DNA of 51,624 bases from contig JAPPHT010000067.1 in NCBI GenBank assembly GCA_028874795.1, forward strand, positions 1-51,624. The letters are read 5' to 3'. The position numbers and the translations under genes were made by a program. Origin of the DNA: Chloroflexota bacterium. Lineage in GTDB: Bacteria; Chloroflexota; Dehalococcoidia; Lucifugimonadales; Australimonadaceae. The notes under the pieces are model-generated. The model was not told the origin of the DNA. It searched no databases and worked only from the letters and a program-made list of their open reading frames with translations. Position 1 is the stretch's first letter. Every line of letters begins with the position of its first letter. Of the stretch, positions 23,790 through 31,575 are shown one piece after another.

Positions 23790-25103
23790 CTAGCCGACGG
23801 CCAGGCCGCGCTCCGCGTAGATCTCCTGGAGCCTGGCGAGCGAGTCGTCGGTCGCCGTGGCGAACTCCTCGGAGCCCTGGTCGATCACGTTAATCTTCCC
23901 CTCACGCACCAACTGCGGGACCATCTGCACCTGTTGCCACTCGCGGTCAGGCACCCTGCCCTGCGGCACGTCCGAGCGGAGGCTCGGGGACGGCGACGGG
24001 TCGAGCGTGATCGTCTGGTAGATCTCCTGGCCCTCCTGCGAGTAATACCAGTTGTAGAAGAGCTGCTGGCACTTGGGGTGAGGCGGCTGGTCTATGGCGC
24101 TCAGCGTGCCTCGCACCTCGGTGGCGAGGCCCTCCTCCATGACGATGTGGTCCGTTATGGAGGCAACGGGCAGACCGAGCTCGATGAGCATGTGCGGCTC
24201 GCTGCCGCCGCCCCAGACGATGTGCCACTTGCCGCGCGCCAGCCCGTCCGCAAGTTCACGGTCGTTGTCGGAACCGACCGCGTCCATCTGCGAGTCGAAG
24301 TAGAGGCGGTCGAAGAACTCCGGGCCTAGGATGATCCAGAGCCTCGTCCGCGTCGTCGCCGCGCCGGAGCCTGCCTGTCCAACCGTGGCCATCTTGCCCG
24401 CCCACTTCGGGTCGAGCAGGTCCTCGTAGGAGGTGATGGCTGCGGCTTCCTCCGGACTCACGAGGTCCGTGTTGTAGAAGACGTCGATCAGGTTGGAGGA
24501 ACGCAGCGTGTCGGCGAGCGAGTACTTGTTATCGCGGTCGGTCCAGTAGACCTTGTCGTACAGGTACCAGTGTTCCGGAGTGCGGTTCAGGATGGTGGGA
24601 TCGATGATGAGAGGCTCAATGGGAGCGAGCGCCTCTGCCTGGCGCAACCGCTCCAGCGAGCTGGTGCCCACCTGGCTGATGTCCACCGTGTACCTGCCGC
24701 GGGAGCGCTCCGCGACGATGCGGTCAGCGTTCCTGCTGCCGCTGCCGGTGCTGGCGACAACGTTGATCTCGTAAGTGTCCTGGAACCACTGGAGCATGGG
24801 ACGCCCGACCGCGGAGTCGCTGCCGCCCATGGCGACGACCAGTTCGCCCTCCGCCTGGCAGTCGGCGACCAACTGCTGCCACTGCGCCTCGAAGGAAGCG
24901 TCTGGGGTGGCTGTCGGTGGCGGGGCCGGGGGCGGGGTAACGCCCGGCGGCACCGGTGTCGGCGTTGCGGTGGGCTCCGGTGGCGGTGGCGCCGTCGTCG
25001 GCGTGGGGGTCGGGTCAGTCCCGCATCCCGCCAGCATGGCCACTGCGGCCAGGGCCATCGCTACGATGGCCAGGAATCGTCTGTTGTTCGTTCGCCTGCG
25101 CAT
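23790..25103 (-). CDS. extracellular solute-binding lipoprotein of an ABC importer
   Basis: 437 aa. Signal peptide with lipobox LAGC (Cys27), then a Thr/Pro-rich tether to about residue 75, then a type-2 periplasmic binding fold (GELVVAMGGSDSAVGRPMLQ, ...DILL-type lobes with DPKWAGKMATV and SDNDRELADGLARGKW). It resembles the ferric/polyamine/thiamine group (SBP_bac_6/8). The start is ATG 25103 because GGGGAGG lies 9 nt upstream; the ATG at 25112 abuts that site. It is followed by a hairpin and the fused permease. The substrate is not predictable. Confidence 0.9.
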   Translation of the reverse strand: MRRRTNNRRFLAIVAMALAAVAMLAGCGTDPTPTPTTAPPPPEPTATPTPVPPGVTPPPAPPPTATPDASFEAQWQQLVADCQAEGELVVAMGGSDSAVGRPMLQWFQDTYEINVVASTGSGSRNADRIVAERSRGRYTVDISQVGTSSLERLRQAEALAPIEPLIIDPTILNRTPEHWYLYDKVYWTDRDNKYSLADTLRSSNLIDVFYNTDLVSPEEAAAITSYEDLLDPKWAGKMATVGQAGSGAATTRTRLWIILGPEFFDRLYFDSQMDAVGSDNDRELADGLARGKWHIVWGGGSEPHMLIELGLPVASITDHIVMEEGLATEVRGTLSAIDQPPHPKCQQLFYNWYYSQEGQEIYQTITLDPSPSPSLRSDVPQGRVPDREWQQVQMVPQLVREGKINVIDQGSEEFATATDDSLARLQEIYAERGLAVG

Positions 25104-25157
25104 GTTGCTCATCCTCCCCGTTCACGAATCGGAACTGATCGCGCGAGTTCTGCGCGG

Positions 25158-25781
25158 CTATTCGGGCGACAGGTAGCCTGCCGGGCCGTTGGGGTCTCCC
25201 AGCGGCAGCAGGTCCTGCGCCGCGTCGCACCAGGGCTGTGCCCGGTCGCCGCCGCACACCACCAGCGGCGTGGTTGCCAGCAGTTCGCCGGTCGCGTCGT
25301 CCCACAGGCTGACGGTGACCGGGTCGAACCGTCCGTAGAAGATGAAGTCCTCGCCTTCCCGCGGGTCGAACCCTGCGTCGAGCCCCCATGCGAATGCGCC
25401 GGCGGCATTGGCCGCGGGCAACTCCTCGTACTCTCGCCACAGGTCTCGCGCACCGTAGAGCACGGCGGTGACCCGGCTCTCCAGGCCGTCGAGACCCCAG
25501 GCGATGCTGATGCGGATGGGCTGGTCCGGCTCCAGGCCTGAGCCGAGGAACCAGACGCCGTGGTCGCGCTGGCGCTCGTCCGGTATCCGCACGATGGGCG
25601 GGAAGACGCGGAAGGAGACTGCTTCGCCCGTCGCAGCGGCCTGTCCCTGCACAGAGGCCGTGGCGTCCCTGGACGGTGCGAACGGATTGAACGCCAGCCA
25701 GAGCGCAGCGGCTACTGCAAGGACCAGTCCCATGACCAAAAAGGTTCTAACGCGGAAAATAGCGACAGGCTTCGTGCCCAT
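25158..25781 (-). CDS. membrane-anchored or secreted hypothetical protein
   Basis: 207 aa from ATG 25781 with a strong GGGAGGAGAACC. The N-terminal signal-anchor FLVMGLVLAVAAALWLAF spans about 13-30. The rest is an extracytoplasmic beta-rich domain (SFRVFPPIVRIPDE, GVWFLGSGLEPDQPIRISI, ...LYGARDLWREYEEL). Two Cys near the end (VVCGGDRAQPWCDA) could form a disulfide. It is the first gene of the unit with the ABC binding protein (54 bp upstream of it), so it may be an accessory to that importer. Family not recognised. Confidence 0.65.
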   Translation of the reverse strand: MGTKPVAIFRVRTFLVMGLVLAVAAALWLAFNPFAPSRDATASVQGQAAATGEAVSFRVFPPIVRIPDERQRDHGVWFLGSGLEPDQPIRISIAWGLDGLESRVTAVLYGARDLWREYEELPAANAAGAFAWGLDAGFDPREGEDFIFYGRFDPVTVSLWDDATGELLATTPLVVCGGDRAQPWCDAAQDLLPLGDPNGPAGYLSPE

Positions 25782-25860
25782 GGTTCTCCTCCCACTTCCT
25801 TGTTCCGCAACGAATGCGGAAAGATGCCGTGTCACCTGCGTACAGATACACGGCGCGCGG

Positions 25861-25889
25861 ACGCTAACACCCTCAGTCCGGCAAGTCAA
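25861..25889 (-). promoter_or_regulatory. promoter of the anchored protein / ABC importer unit
   Basis: Minus strand TTGACT (25889-25884), 17-bp spacer, TAGCGT (25866-25861), giving a leader of about 75 nt before ATG 25781. Confidence 0.55.
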
Positions 25890-25972
25890 CGCACCCCTCC
25901 GATTTCAACGGACGCTGCTCAGCTCCCTTGTCAGGGGACGTGCGACGGATGTGGGCGCAACCCTACTCATGG

Positions 25973-25978
25973 CATACT
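25973..25978 (+). promoter_or_regulatory. -10 box CATACT for leaderless MFS gene
   Basis: CATACT-N7-ATG(25986). No clear -35. It shares the spacing seen at vapB and lhr. Confidence 0.35.
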
Positions 25979-25985
25979 GGGCGGG

Positions 25986-27215
25986 ATGGCGACTCATACC
26001 GAATCCACAGGCCGCATGACGCCGGAAGAGCGCCGCATCGTCGCCTCGACGGGCGTCGCGCACGGGCTCAACCACGCCGTCGACCTGGTCTATGGCACGG
26101 TGCTCGCGGTGATCCTGATCGAGTTCGCCACCACTGAGGTTGTGCTTGGCGCGCTGGCGACGGCATCCTGGCTGGCCTACGCATTCGCGGCGGTGCCTGC
26201 GGGGGAGATGGCAGACCGTTTCGGGTCCCGGCGCACCGTGGCGCTCTCGATGGGCGGGGCAGGAATCGCGGCCCTGCTCGCAGCGGTGTCTCCCAACGTC
26301 TGGGTGCTCGGAGTTGCGCTCGTGCTCATGGGCGTGCTCGGAGGGTTGTACCACCCGGCCGGGCTGTCGCTCATCACTCGCGGCGTGAGAAGCCGCGCAC
26401 GGGCGCTGGGCATCCACGGCGCGGGCGGTAACCTGGGGACCGCGCTGGCACCCGCGCTGACGGCTGCCGTCGCGGGGGCGTGGAACTGGCGTGCGGCCTT
26501 CCTCGTGTTCGCGGTGCTGTCCGTCGCCGTCTCGATCACCGCGTTCCGGTCGCCGCCGGACGGTGAAGGAGCGGTGAGCGAACGCTCGCGCCCGCGCCTG
26601 CGCGCGCAGAATCTGCTGGCGCCGCTCGCGCTGATGTTCGTCATCAACGCGTGCTTCGGATTCGTATTCAGGGGACTCACGTTGTTCCTGCCGCTCCACC
26701 TTGGCGAGAACCTGGGGTTCGACGTGTTCGGGTTCGAACCGGTGGTCATCGGCGGCGCCGCGGCGACGGTCGCGCTCCTGTTCGGCGTCGCCGGGCAGTA
26801 CGCGGGCGGCGAGATCGGCGAGCGTTTCCGGCGCGAGCGGCTGCTGGTGCCTGCGGCTGCGCTCACGGTGCCTCCGCTGGTGGTGATGGGCCTCTGGGAC
26901 GGGTGGGCGCTGCTCATCGGGGCGTCGGCATTCGTGTTCTTCAACTTCCTGGCGCAACCTACCGCGGTCGCGATGATCTCGGACTACGCCGCTGAACGGT
27001 TGCAGGGGCGCGTGTACGGACTCACGTCGCTGACGGGGTTCGGGGTCGGAGCGTTCGCCGGGCTCGGCGGTGGGCTACTGGCCGACGGGCCGGGCGTCCA
27101 GTGGGTGTTCGTGATGCTGGCCGGCGCTGCGTTGCTCACGGTCGTGTGCGCGCTGGCGATCAACGTCTACCTGCTCGCCCGCGGTGACGCCCCGGAGGGG
27201 CTGTCGTCCGTTTGA
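25986..27215 (+). CDS. major facilitator superfamily transporter
   Basis: 409 aa from ATG 25986, 12 predicted helices. The MFS motif A-like loop GEMADRFGSRRTVALS follows helix 2, and the second half repeats the layout (GEIGERFRRERLLVP). It is probably a proton-driven efflux pump or uptake system. There is no ribosome site: CATACT lies 7 nt before the ATG, a leaderless layout. It is divergent from the ABC unit. Longer in-frame starts cross the divergent promoter and are rejected. Confidence 0.92.
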   Translation: MATHTESTGRMTPEERRIVASTGVAHGLNHAVDLVYGTVLAVILIEFATTEVVLGALATASWLAYAFAAVPAGEMADRFGSRRTVALSMGGAGIAALLAAVSPNVWVLGVALVLMGVLGGLYHPAGLSLITRGVRSRARALGIHGAGGNLGTALAPALTAAVAGAWNWRAAFLVFAVLSVAVSITAFRSPPDGEGAVSERSRPRLRAQNLLAPLALMFVINACFGFVFRGLTLFLPLHLGENLGFDVFGFEPVVIGGAAATVALLFGVAGQYAGGEIGERFRRERLLVPAAALTVPPLVVMGLWDGWALLIGASAFVFFNFLAQPTAVAMISDYAAERLQGRVYGLTSLTGFGVGAFAGLGGGLLADGPGVQWVFVMLAGAALLTVVCALAINVYLLARGDAPEGLSSV

Positions 27216-27264
27216 CCGTGTACGGCGAGAGGCGTACCGTTGCGGCAATCGGTGGAGGTGGGCC

Positions 27265-28335
27265 ATGACGAACAGCGCGAGTGAGAGCCGCATCGAGGAG
27301 ATGGACCTCCTGCTGCAGGAGGTGCGCAGCCGCAACGCCATGCCGCTGTGGGAGTTGAACGCGCAGCGCGGCCGACCGACCGTGCAGCCGTTCCTCTGGC
27401 GCTATCTGGACTACCGCGACCTGCTCTTCCGCGCCGCCGACATCGTGCCGATGGAGCTTGCGGAGCGGCGCGTCTTCGTGTTCACCAACCCCGGTATCGA
27501 CAAGCAGGCGGCCACGTCGTCGCTGTACGCGAACCTGCAGATCATCAAGCCGGGCGAGGTCGCGCCGTCCCACCGCCACTCGCCGTCCGCTCTGCGGCTG
27601 GTCATCGAAGGGCAGGGGGCCTACACCGCCGTCAACGGCGAGAAGAGCTACATGGACCCCGGCGACTTCGTCACGACGCCGAGTTGGACGTGGCACGACC
27701 ACGGCAACGAGGGCGACGCCCCCATGGTGTGGCTGGACGGGCTGGACGTGCCCTTCGTGCAGTCGCTCGACGCCAACTTCTACGAGCAGTACCCGGACGA
27801 CAGGCAGCCACTGACCAAGCCGACCGATCTCTCGCTGCGCATGTTCGACTCCGGGAGCCTGACGCCAACGTGGGAGCGGCGCGACTCGCCCAACTCCCCC
27901 ATCGTCAACTACAAGTTCGAGCGCACCTACGCCGCGCTGAAGGCGATCGCCGAGGATACCGACGGCAGCCCCTACGACGGCATCACCGTCGAGTACACGA
28001 ATCCCCTGAACGGCGGCCCGGCCATGCCGACCATCGCGTGCTTCGCCACGCTGTTGCGCGCTGGTCAGCGCACGCAAGCGCACCGCCACACCGGAGGCAC
28101 CATCTACCACGTCATCCAGGGGAGCGGGAGCAGCGTCATCGCCGGGAAGCGGTTCGACTGGGGTCCGAAGGACACGTTCGTCGTGCCGTCGTGGTACTTG
28201 CACGAGCACGCCGCGGAAGAGGAAGCCGTCCTCTTCTCCTACAACGACAGTCCGGTGCTGCAGGCGCTCAACCTCTACCGCGAGGAGGCGATGGACGCCC
28301 CGCACCAGGAGGTCACGGAGGTCTTCTCGGCCTAG
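27265..28335 (+). CDS. gentisate 1,2-dioxygenase-like bicupin
   Basis: 356 aa, the usual gentisate dioxygenase length. First cupin: SHRHSPSALRLVIEG (His103, His105) and WTWHDHG (His144, His146). Second cupin: AHRHTGGTIYHVI (His273, His275) and WYLHEHA. The ring-cleaving Fe(II) enzyme opens gentisate to maleylpyruvate; salicylate or hydroxynaphthoate specificity is an alternative. GGAGGTGGGCC precedes the ATG. Its stop shares the CTAG tetranucleotide with the convergent MetE-like gene. Confidence 0.85.
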   Translation: MTNSASESRIEEMDLLLQEVRSRNAMPLWELNAQRGRPTVQPFLWRYLDYRDLLFRAADIVPMELAERRVFVFTNPGIDKQAATSSLYANLQIIKPGEVAPSHRHSPSALRLVIEGQGAYTAVNGEKSYMDPGDFVTTPSWTWHDHGNEGDAPMVWLDGLDVPFVQSLDANFYEQYPDDRQPLTKPTDLSLRMFDSGSLTPTWERRDSPNSPIVNYKFERTYAALKAIAEDTDGSPYDGITVEYTNPLNGGPAMPTIACFATLLRAGQRTQAHRHTGGTIYHVIQGSGSSVIAGKRFDWGPKDTFVVPSWYLHEHAAEEEAVLFSYNDSPVLQALNLYREEAMDAPHQEVTEVFSA

Positions 28336-29504
28336 CCCCACACCCGTGACGCGGTCTCCAGGATCACGTCCAGCTTGCGCCACTGCACGTCTTCAGGCAC
28401 TGTCTCGCCGCCTCCGCCGCTGGCGAACCCGCACTGCGGGCTGAGCGCAAGCTGGTCGCCGTCGATGTAGCGCGACGCCTCGTCGATGCGCCGTTTCAGG
28501 TCGTCCATCGTCTCGATGTCCGTGCTCTTCGTGGTCACGAGGCCGAGCACCACGATCTTGTCCTTCGGTACGAAGCGCAGCGGCTCGAAGCTGCCCGCGC
28601 GCTCGCTGTCGTACTCCAGCATCAGCCGCCTGTGGTTGAGCTGGGTGAAGAGCTGCTCCGCGATGGCGTCGTAGTGCCCCTCGCGGTGCCACTGCGCGAC
28701 CATCCTGCCGGTGAGCGGGTCGATGGCGCGTGAGTTGCCCCGGCAGAGGTGGATGCCGCACGTCGCCTCGACGCCCTCGATGACGCGGTTGTCCGCCGCG
28801 ATGGAGCGCGTGAGGTTCTCATCCGGGTCCTCGCCGCGCGAGCGCATCGCCGCCAGCGACGGTTCGTCCACGTAGGCGGTGTAGCCCGGGGCGTCGATGT
28901 GGACGTAGGGGCAGCCCGCGTCGACCAGTTGGCGCACCATCTCGTGCTGGATCTCCGCGACATGCTTCCTGAAGTCGCCCAGGTCCTCGTAGACGCCCTC
29001 CGACGCCTGCCAGTCGAAGCGCTGCGCGACGCGGTCCGGCCCGATGAGCGTGACCTTGGCGGTGGTGTGCGCCGCGGCCGCGGCGAAGCGGTACTCCTCC
29101 AGCGGGACGTTCCGGGTGAGCGTCAGCCGCTCCACCGCAGGGCTGCGCGTCACCACGGGCGTCCCCGCGACCTGTGGGCCGGACTCGACGCGCTGCTGCT
29201 GGTCGGAGCGGTTGCCCTGCTGCCAGCGCCGGTACTCCTCGCGGCTCTCTGGCGTCTCGTAGCCCGAGACGGACGCGCCGAAGCTGTCCTGGAAGTTGCT
29301 GCGGCGGAACTCCCCGTCGGTCACGATGGGAAAGCCGATGCGCTGCTGTTCCGCGATGACCTCCCGTATCAGCTCGTCCTCCAGGGCGGTCAATTCGTCG
29401 GCCGTGGCCTCGCCGTCGTCGACGCGGGCCCGCAGGTCGAGCAGCGCCTGCGGCCTGCGCAGGCTGCCGATGTGGTCCACGCGCAGCAGGTCCAGTGCGC
29501 CCAT
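28332..29504 (-). CDS. cobalamin-independent methionine synthase (MetE C-terminal-type) family protein
   Basis: 390 aa, equal to the catalytic barrel of MetE without the N-terminal half, as in archaeal-type core MetE and in many non-methionine relatives. It has the barrel start VDHIGSLRRP, the fourth-strand GEFRRSNF, zinc ligands in GIHLCRGN (His, Cys) and SPQCGFAS (Cys), and an acidic LMLEYDSERAG. It transfers methyl groups to a thiol. The genomic setting beside dioxygenase genes suggests a catabolic demethylase or C1 role as an alternative to methionine synthesis. It overlaps the gentisate gene by 4 bp at the stops. Confidence 0.85.
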   Translation of the reverse strand: MGALDLLRVDHIGSLRRPQALLDLRARVDDGEATADELTALEDELIREVIAEQQRIGFPIVTDGEFRRSNFQDSFGASVSGYETPESREEYRRWQQGNRSDQQQRVESGPQVAGTPVVTRSPAVERLTLTRNVPLEEYRFAAAAAHTTAKVTLIGPDRVAQRFDWQASEGVYEDLGDFRKHVAEIQHEMVRQLVDAGCPYVHIDAPGYTAYVDEPSLAAMRSRGEDPDENLTRSIAADNRVIEGVEATCGIHLCRGNSRAIDPLTGRMVAQWHREGHYDAIAEQLFTQLNHRRLMLEYDSERAGSFEPLRFVPKDKIVVLGLVTTKSTDIETMDDLKRRIDEASRYIDGDQLALSPQCGFASGGGGETVPEDVQWRKLDVILETASRVWG

Positions 29505-29558
29505 CGTGCGCCTCCTCGAGTGTGGGGTTGGGGTGAGCGTATCACGCGTGGCAGACTC

Positions 29559-29590
29559 CGTCGTTCCTGCGGAGGCAGGAAACCTCCCGC
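29559..29590. repeat. GTTCCTGC...GCAGGAAAC palindromic unit upstream of the Rieske gene
   Basis: GTCGTTCCTGCGGAGGCAGGAAACC, an inverted copy of the 10766-10797 unit, in the divergent gap between the MetE-like and Rieske genes. A TAGAAT box (29615-29620) downstream is the probable -10 for the Rieske gene. Confidence 0.6.
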
Positions 29591-29658
29591 CCTGCGCTCG
29601 CTTCCCCTGCGCGGTAGAATGCCCCCAGCGTCACACGACATCCCCAGGGAGGGCTGCG

Positions 29659-30930
29659 ATGCTCAGCGCGGAGGAGAACGAACTGATCACGAAGGTGGGG
29701 CGCGGTACGCCCATGGGCGAACTCGCGCGCCGCTTCTGGACCCCCATCCTGCTTGCCGAGGAGCTGCCCGCGCCGGACTGCGCCCCTGTCCGTGTGCGCA
29801 TACTCGGCGAGGACCTCGTGGCGTTCAAGGACAGCAGGGGCCGCATCGGCGTGCTGGAGCCGTGGTGCGCGCACCGCGGCGCGGACCTCTTCTACGGACG
29901 GAACGAGGAGGAGGGCCTCCGCTGCGTCTACCATGGCTGGAAGTACGATATCGAGGGCACGTGCGTCGACGTCCCGAACGCGCCCGAAGGCGCGACCTTC
30001 AAGGACAAGATACGTGCCCGCGCGTACCCGGCGGTTGAGCGGGGCGGCGTGATATGGGCCTACTTCGGCCCCCGCGAGAACGGCGTTCCCGAGTTCCCGG
30101 AGATGGAGTGGACGCGCGTTCCGAACGAGCAGCGGTACGCCTCCAAGATGTTCCTGGAGTGCAACTACCTGCAGTCGATGGAGGCCGACATAGACTCCAG
30201 CCACCTCGGTTTCCTGCACAGCTACGTGCAGGGCGGCACCGTGATCGACGGTCGCGCAAGCGGCATCGCGGAGCTCACAGCGACGGACAAGGCGCCCGTC
30301 TGGACGGTGAGCGACACCGAGTACGGCGTGATGCTGACCGCCCGGCGTGACGCCGGCGACAACTACTACTGGCGCATCAACCAGTGGATGATGCCGTTCT
30401 ACACCATGATCGCCGCGCGCCCCGGCGACAGCGTCCTCTGCCAGGTGAAGGTGCCGGTCGACGACGAGCACGCGGTCGCGTTCCGCGTTCGCTGGCATGC
30501 CGAGCGTCCCCTGACGGCGGAGGAGCTCTCCGTCTACCGGGACAAGGGCATCCTCTTCCCGGAGATGGTCCCCGGCACCTACCGCACGAAGGAGAACAAG
30601 TTCAACGACTACCTGCAGGACCGGGCGGCGCAGCGGCACTACTCGTTCACCGGCATCAAGTCGATTCCGGCGCAGGACTTCGCCGTGACGGAGGTGCAGC
30701 ATGGCGGGCCGGTCTCAGACCGCACGCGCGAGCACCTGGTGAGCAGCGACACCGCCATCATCCAGGTGCGGCGCCGCCTCATGCGCTCCGTGCGCCAGTT
30801 GATGGAAGGACAGGAGCCGCCGGAGGCCCGCAACGGCGGAGCGTTCCGCGTCCGCTCGCTGGACATCGTGCTCCCGAAGGCCGTCGCCATCGAGGACGCC
30901 AGCCAGGAGTACATGGTCTCGAAGGTGTAG
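29659..30930 (+). CDS. Rieske-type ring-hydroxylating oxygenase, large subunit
   Basis: 423 aa from ATG 29659 (AGGGAGGGC upstream). N-terminal Rieske domain: Cys70-x-His72 (WCAHRG) and Cys89-x2-His92 (CVYHGW). Catalytic domain: the mononuclear iron facial triad D179-x2-H182-x4-H187 (DIDSSHLGFLH), with bridging acid Asp177 nearby. It belongs to the phthalate/vanillate-demethylase-like group, which attacks aromatic or methoxy-aromatic substrates with an external reductase; no reductase gene is adjacent. It is a paralogue of the left-edge Rieske fragment. A cytochrome c lipoprotein follows 17 bp later. Confidence 0.92.
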   Translation: MLSAEENELITKVGRGTPMGELARRFWTPILLAEELPAPDCAPVRVRILGEDLVAFKDSRGRIGVLEPWCAHRGADLFYGRNEEEGLRCVYHGWKYDIEGTCVDVPNAPEGATFKDKIRARAYPAVERGGVIWAYFGPRENGVPEFPEMEWTRVPNEQRYASKMFLECNYLQSMEADIDSSHLGFLHSYVQGGTVIDGRASGIAELTATDKAPVWTVSDTEYGVMLTARRDAGDNYYWRINQWMMPFYTMIAARPGDSVLCQVKVPVDDEHAVAFRVRWHAERPLTAEELSVYRDKGILFPEMVPGTYRTKENKFNDYLQDRAAQRHYSFTGIKSIPAQDFAVTEVQHGGPVSDRTREHLVSSDTAIIQVRRRLMRSVRQLMEGQEPPEARNGGAFRVRSLDIVLPKAVAIEDASQEYMVSKV

Positions 30931-30947
30931 GGGGCGCCCGAACGCTT

Positions 30948-31493
30948 GTGGGCGCCAGAGTGAGCAAGTTGTTGCTCCGCATCCACCCCTTCCGCTTGGT
31001 CGTTCCGCGCGCTCGCGGCCATGCGCCCCCGCTCCTCGTCTTCCTGCTGCTCGCTCTCGTCCTGCTGACGTCATGCACCTCGGAATCCCCCTATGATGCT
31101 GCCGTCGTGTCGAGGGGGGAGGAACTGTTCGCGGCGAACTGCGCCACCTGCCACGGGGTCGGGGGCGAGGGCCAGCCCGACTGGCACGTCACGAAGGCCG
31201 ACGGTACGCTGCCCGCGCCGCCGCTCAACGGCGACGGCCACACCTGGCACCATGGCGACGGTCTCCTCTACCGCGTCGTCAGCAAGGGTGGGCAGGAATT
31301 CGAAGACCCACGCTTCGGCAGCTTCAAGAGCGCAATGCCCGCCTTCGGGGACCGGCTCAGCCACGACGAGATCGTCGCGGTGCTCACCTACGTCAAGAGC
31401 CTCTGGGGGGACAAGACGAGCCGCGGCATCTCCATCGTGGAGTCGCAGGCGTTCGCCAGCGAGCAGGACCCGTTCCCTCCAAACGGCGGGTAG
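30948..31493 (+). CDS. class I cytochrome c, lipoprotein-anchored
   Basis: About 181 aa from GTG 30948; GTG 30960 is an alternative. A hydrophobic signal with lipobox LTSC (Cys43) is followed by a mono-haem domain: heme site CATCH (Cys65, Cys68, His69) and axial Met in SAMPAFGDRLSHDEI. The C-terminal helix LTYVKSLWGD is typical of c-type cytochromes. It is exported and membrane-tethered and carries electrons on the outer face. It lies close behind the Rieske gene, so they may be co-transcribed, but a Rieske enzyme is cytosolic and a direct partnership is doubtful. Confidence 0.85.
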   Translation: MGARVSKLLLRIHPFRLVVPRARGHAPPLLVFLLLALVLLTSCTSESPYDAAVVSRGEELFAANCATCHGVGGEGQPDWHVTKADGTLPAPPLNGDGHTWHHGDGLLYRVVSKGGQEFEDPRFGSFKSAMPAFGDRLSHDEIVAVLTYVKSLWGDKTSRGISIVESQAFASEQDPFPPNGG

Positions 31494-31575
31494 TATCGGC
31501 GGTTTCCCCCGCCTCGCTTGTGTAGAATGAGGAACAGGCGCCGGACACCCGGCGCAATCCCCGCCAGGAGCACCC

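Noticed and set aside
20319-24329. 1336-codon open frame on the plus strand
   Set aside because: It runs antisense across vapBC, the cupin and the ABC permease, is dominated by Arg/Asp/Glu/Val low complexity, and has no motif. It is a high-GC artefact.
26724-26738. GGGTTCGAACC, tRNA T-loop-like
   Set aside because: It lies inside the MFS coding sequence and no acceptor stem or anticodon arm surrounds it. Similar hits near 1442 and 2538 are also within genes.
30384-30947. upstream extension of the cytochrome c frame
   Set aside because: It overlaps the Rieske gene in another frame and is Arg/Gly-rich; the real start follows the Rieske stop.
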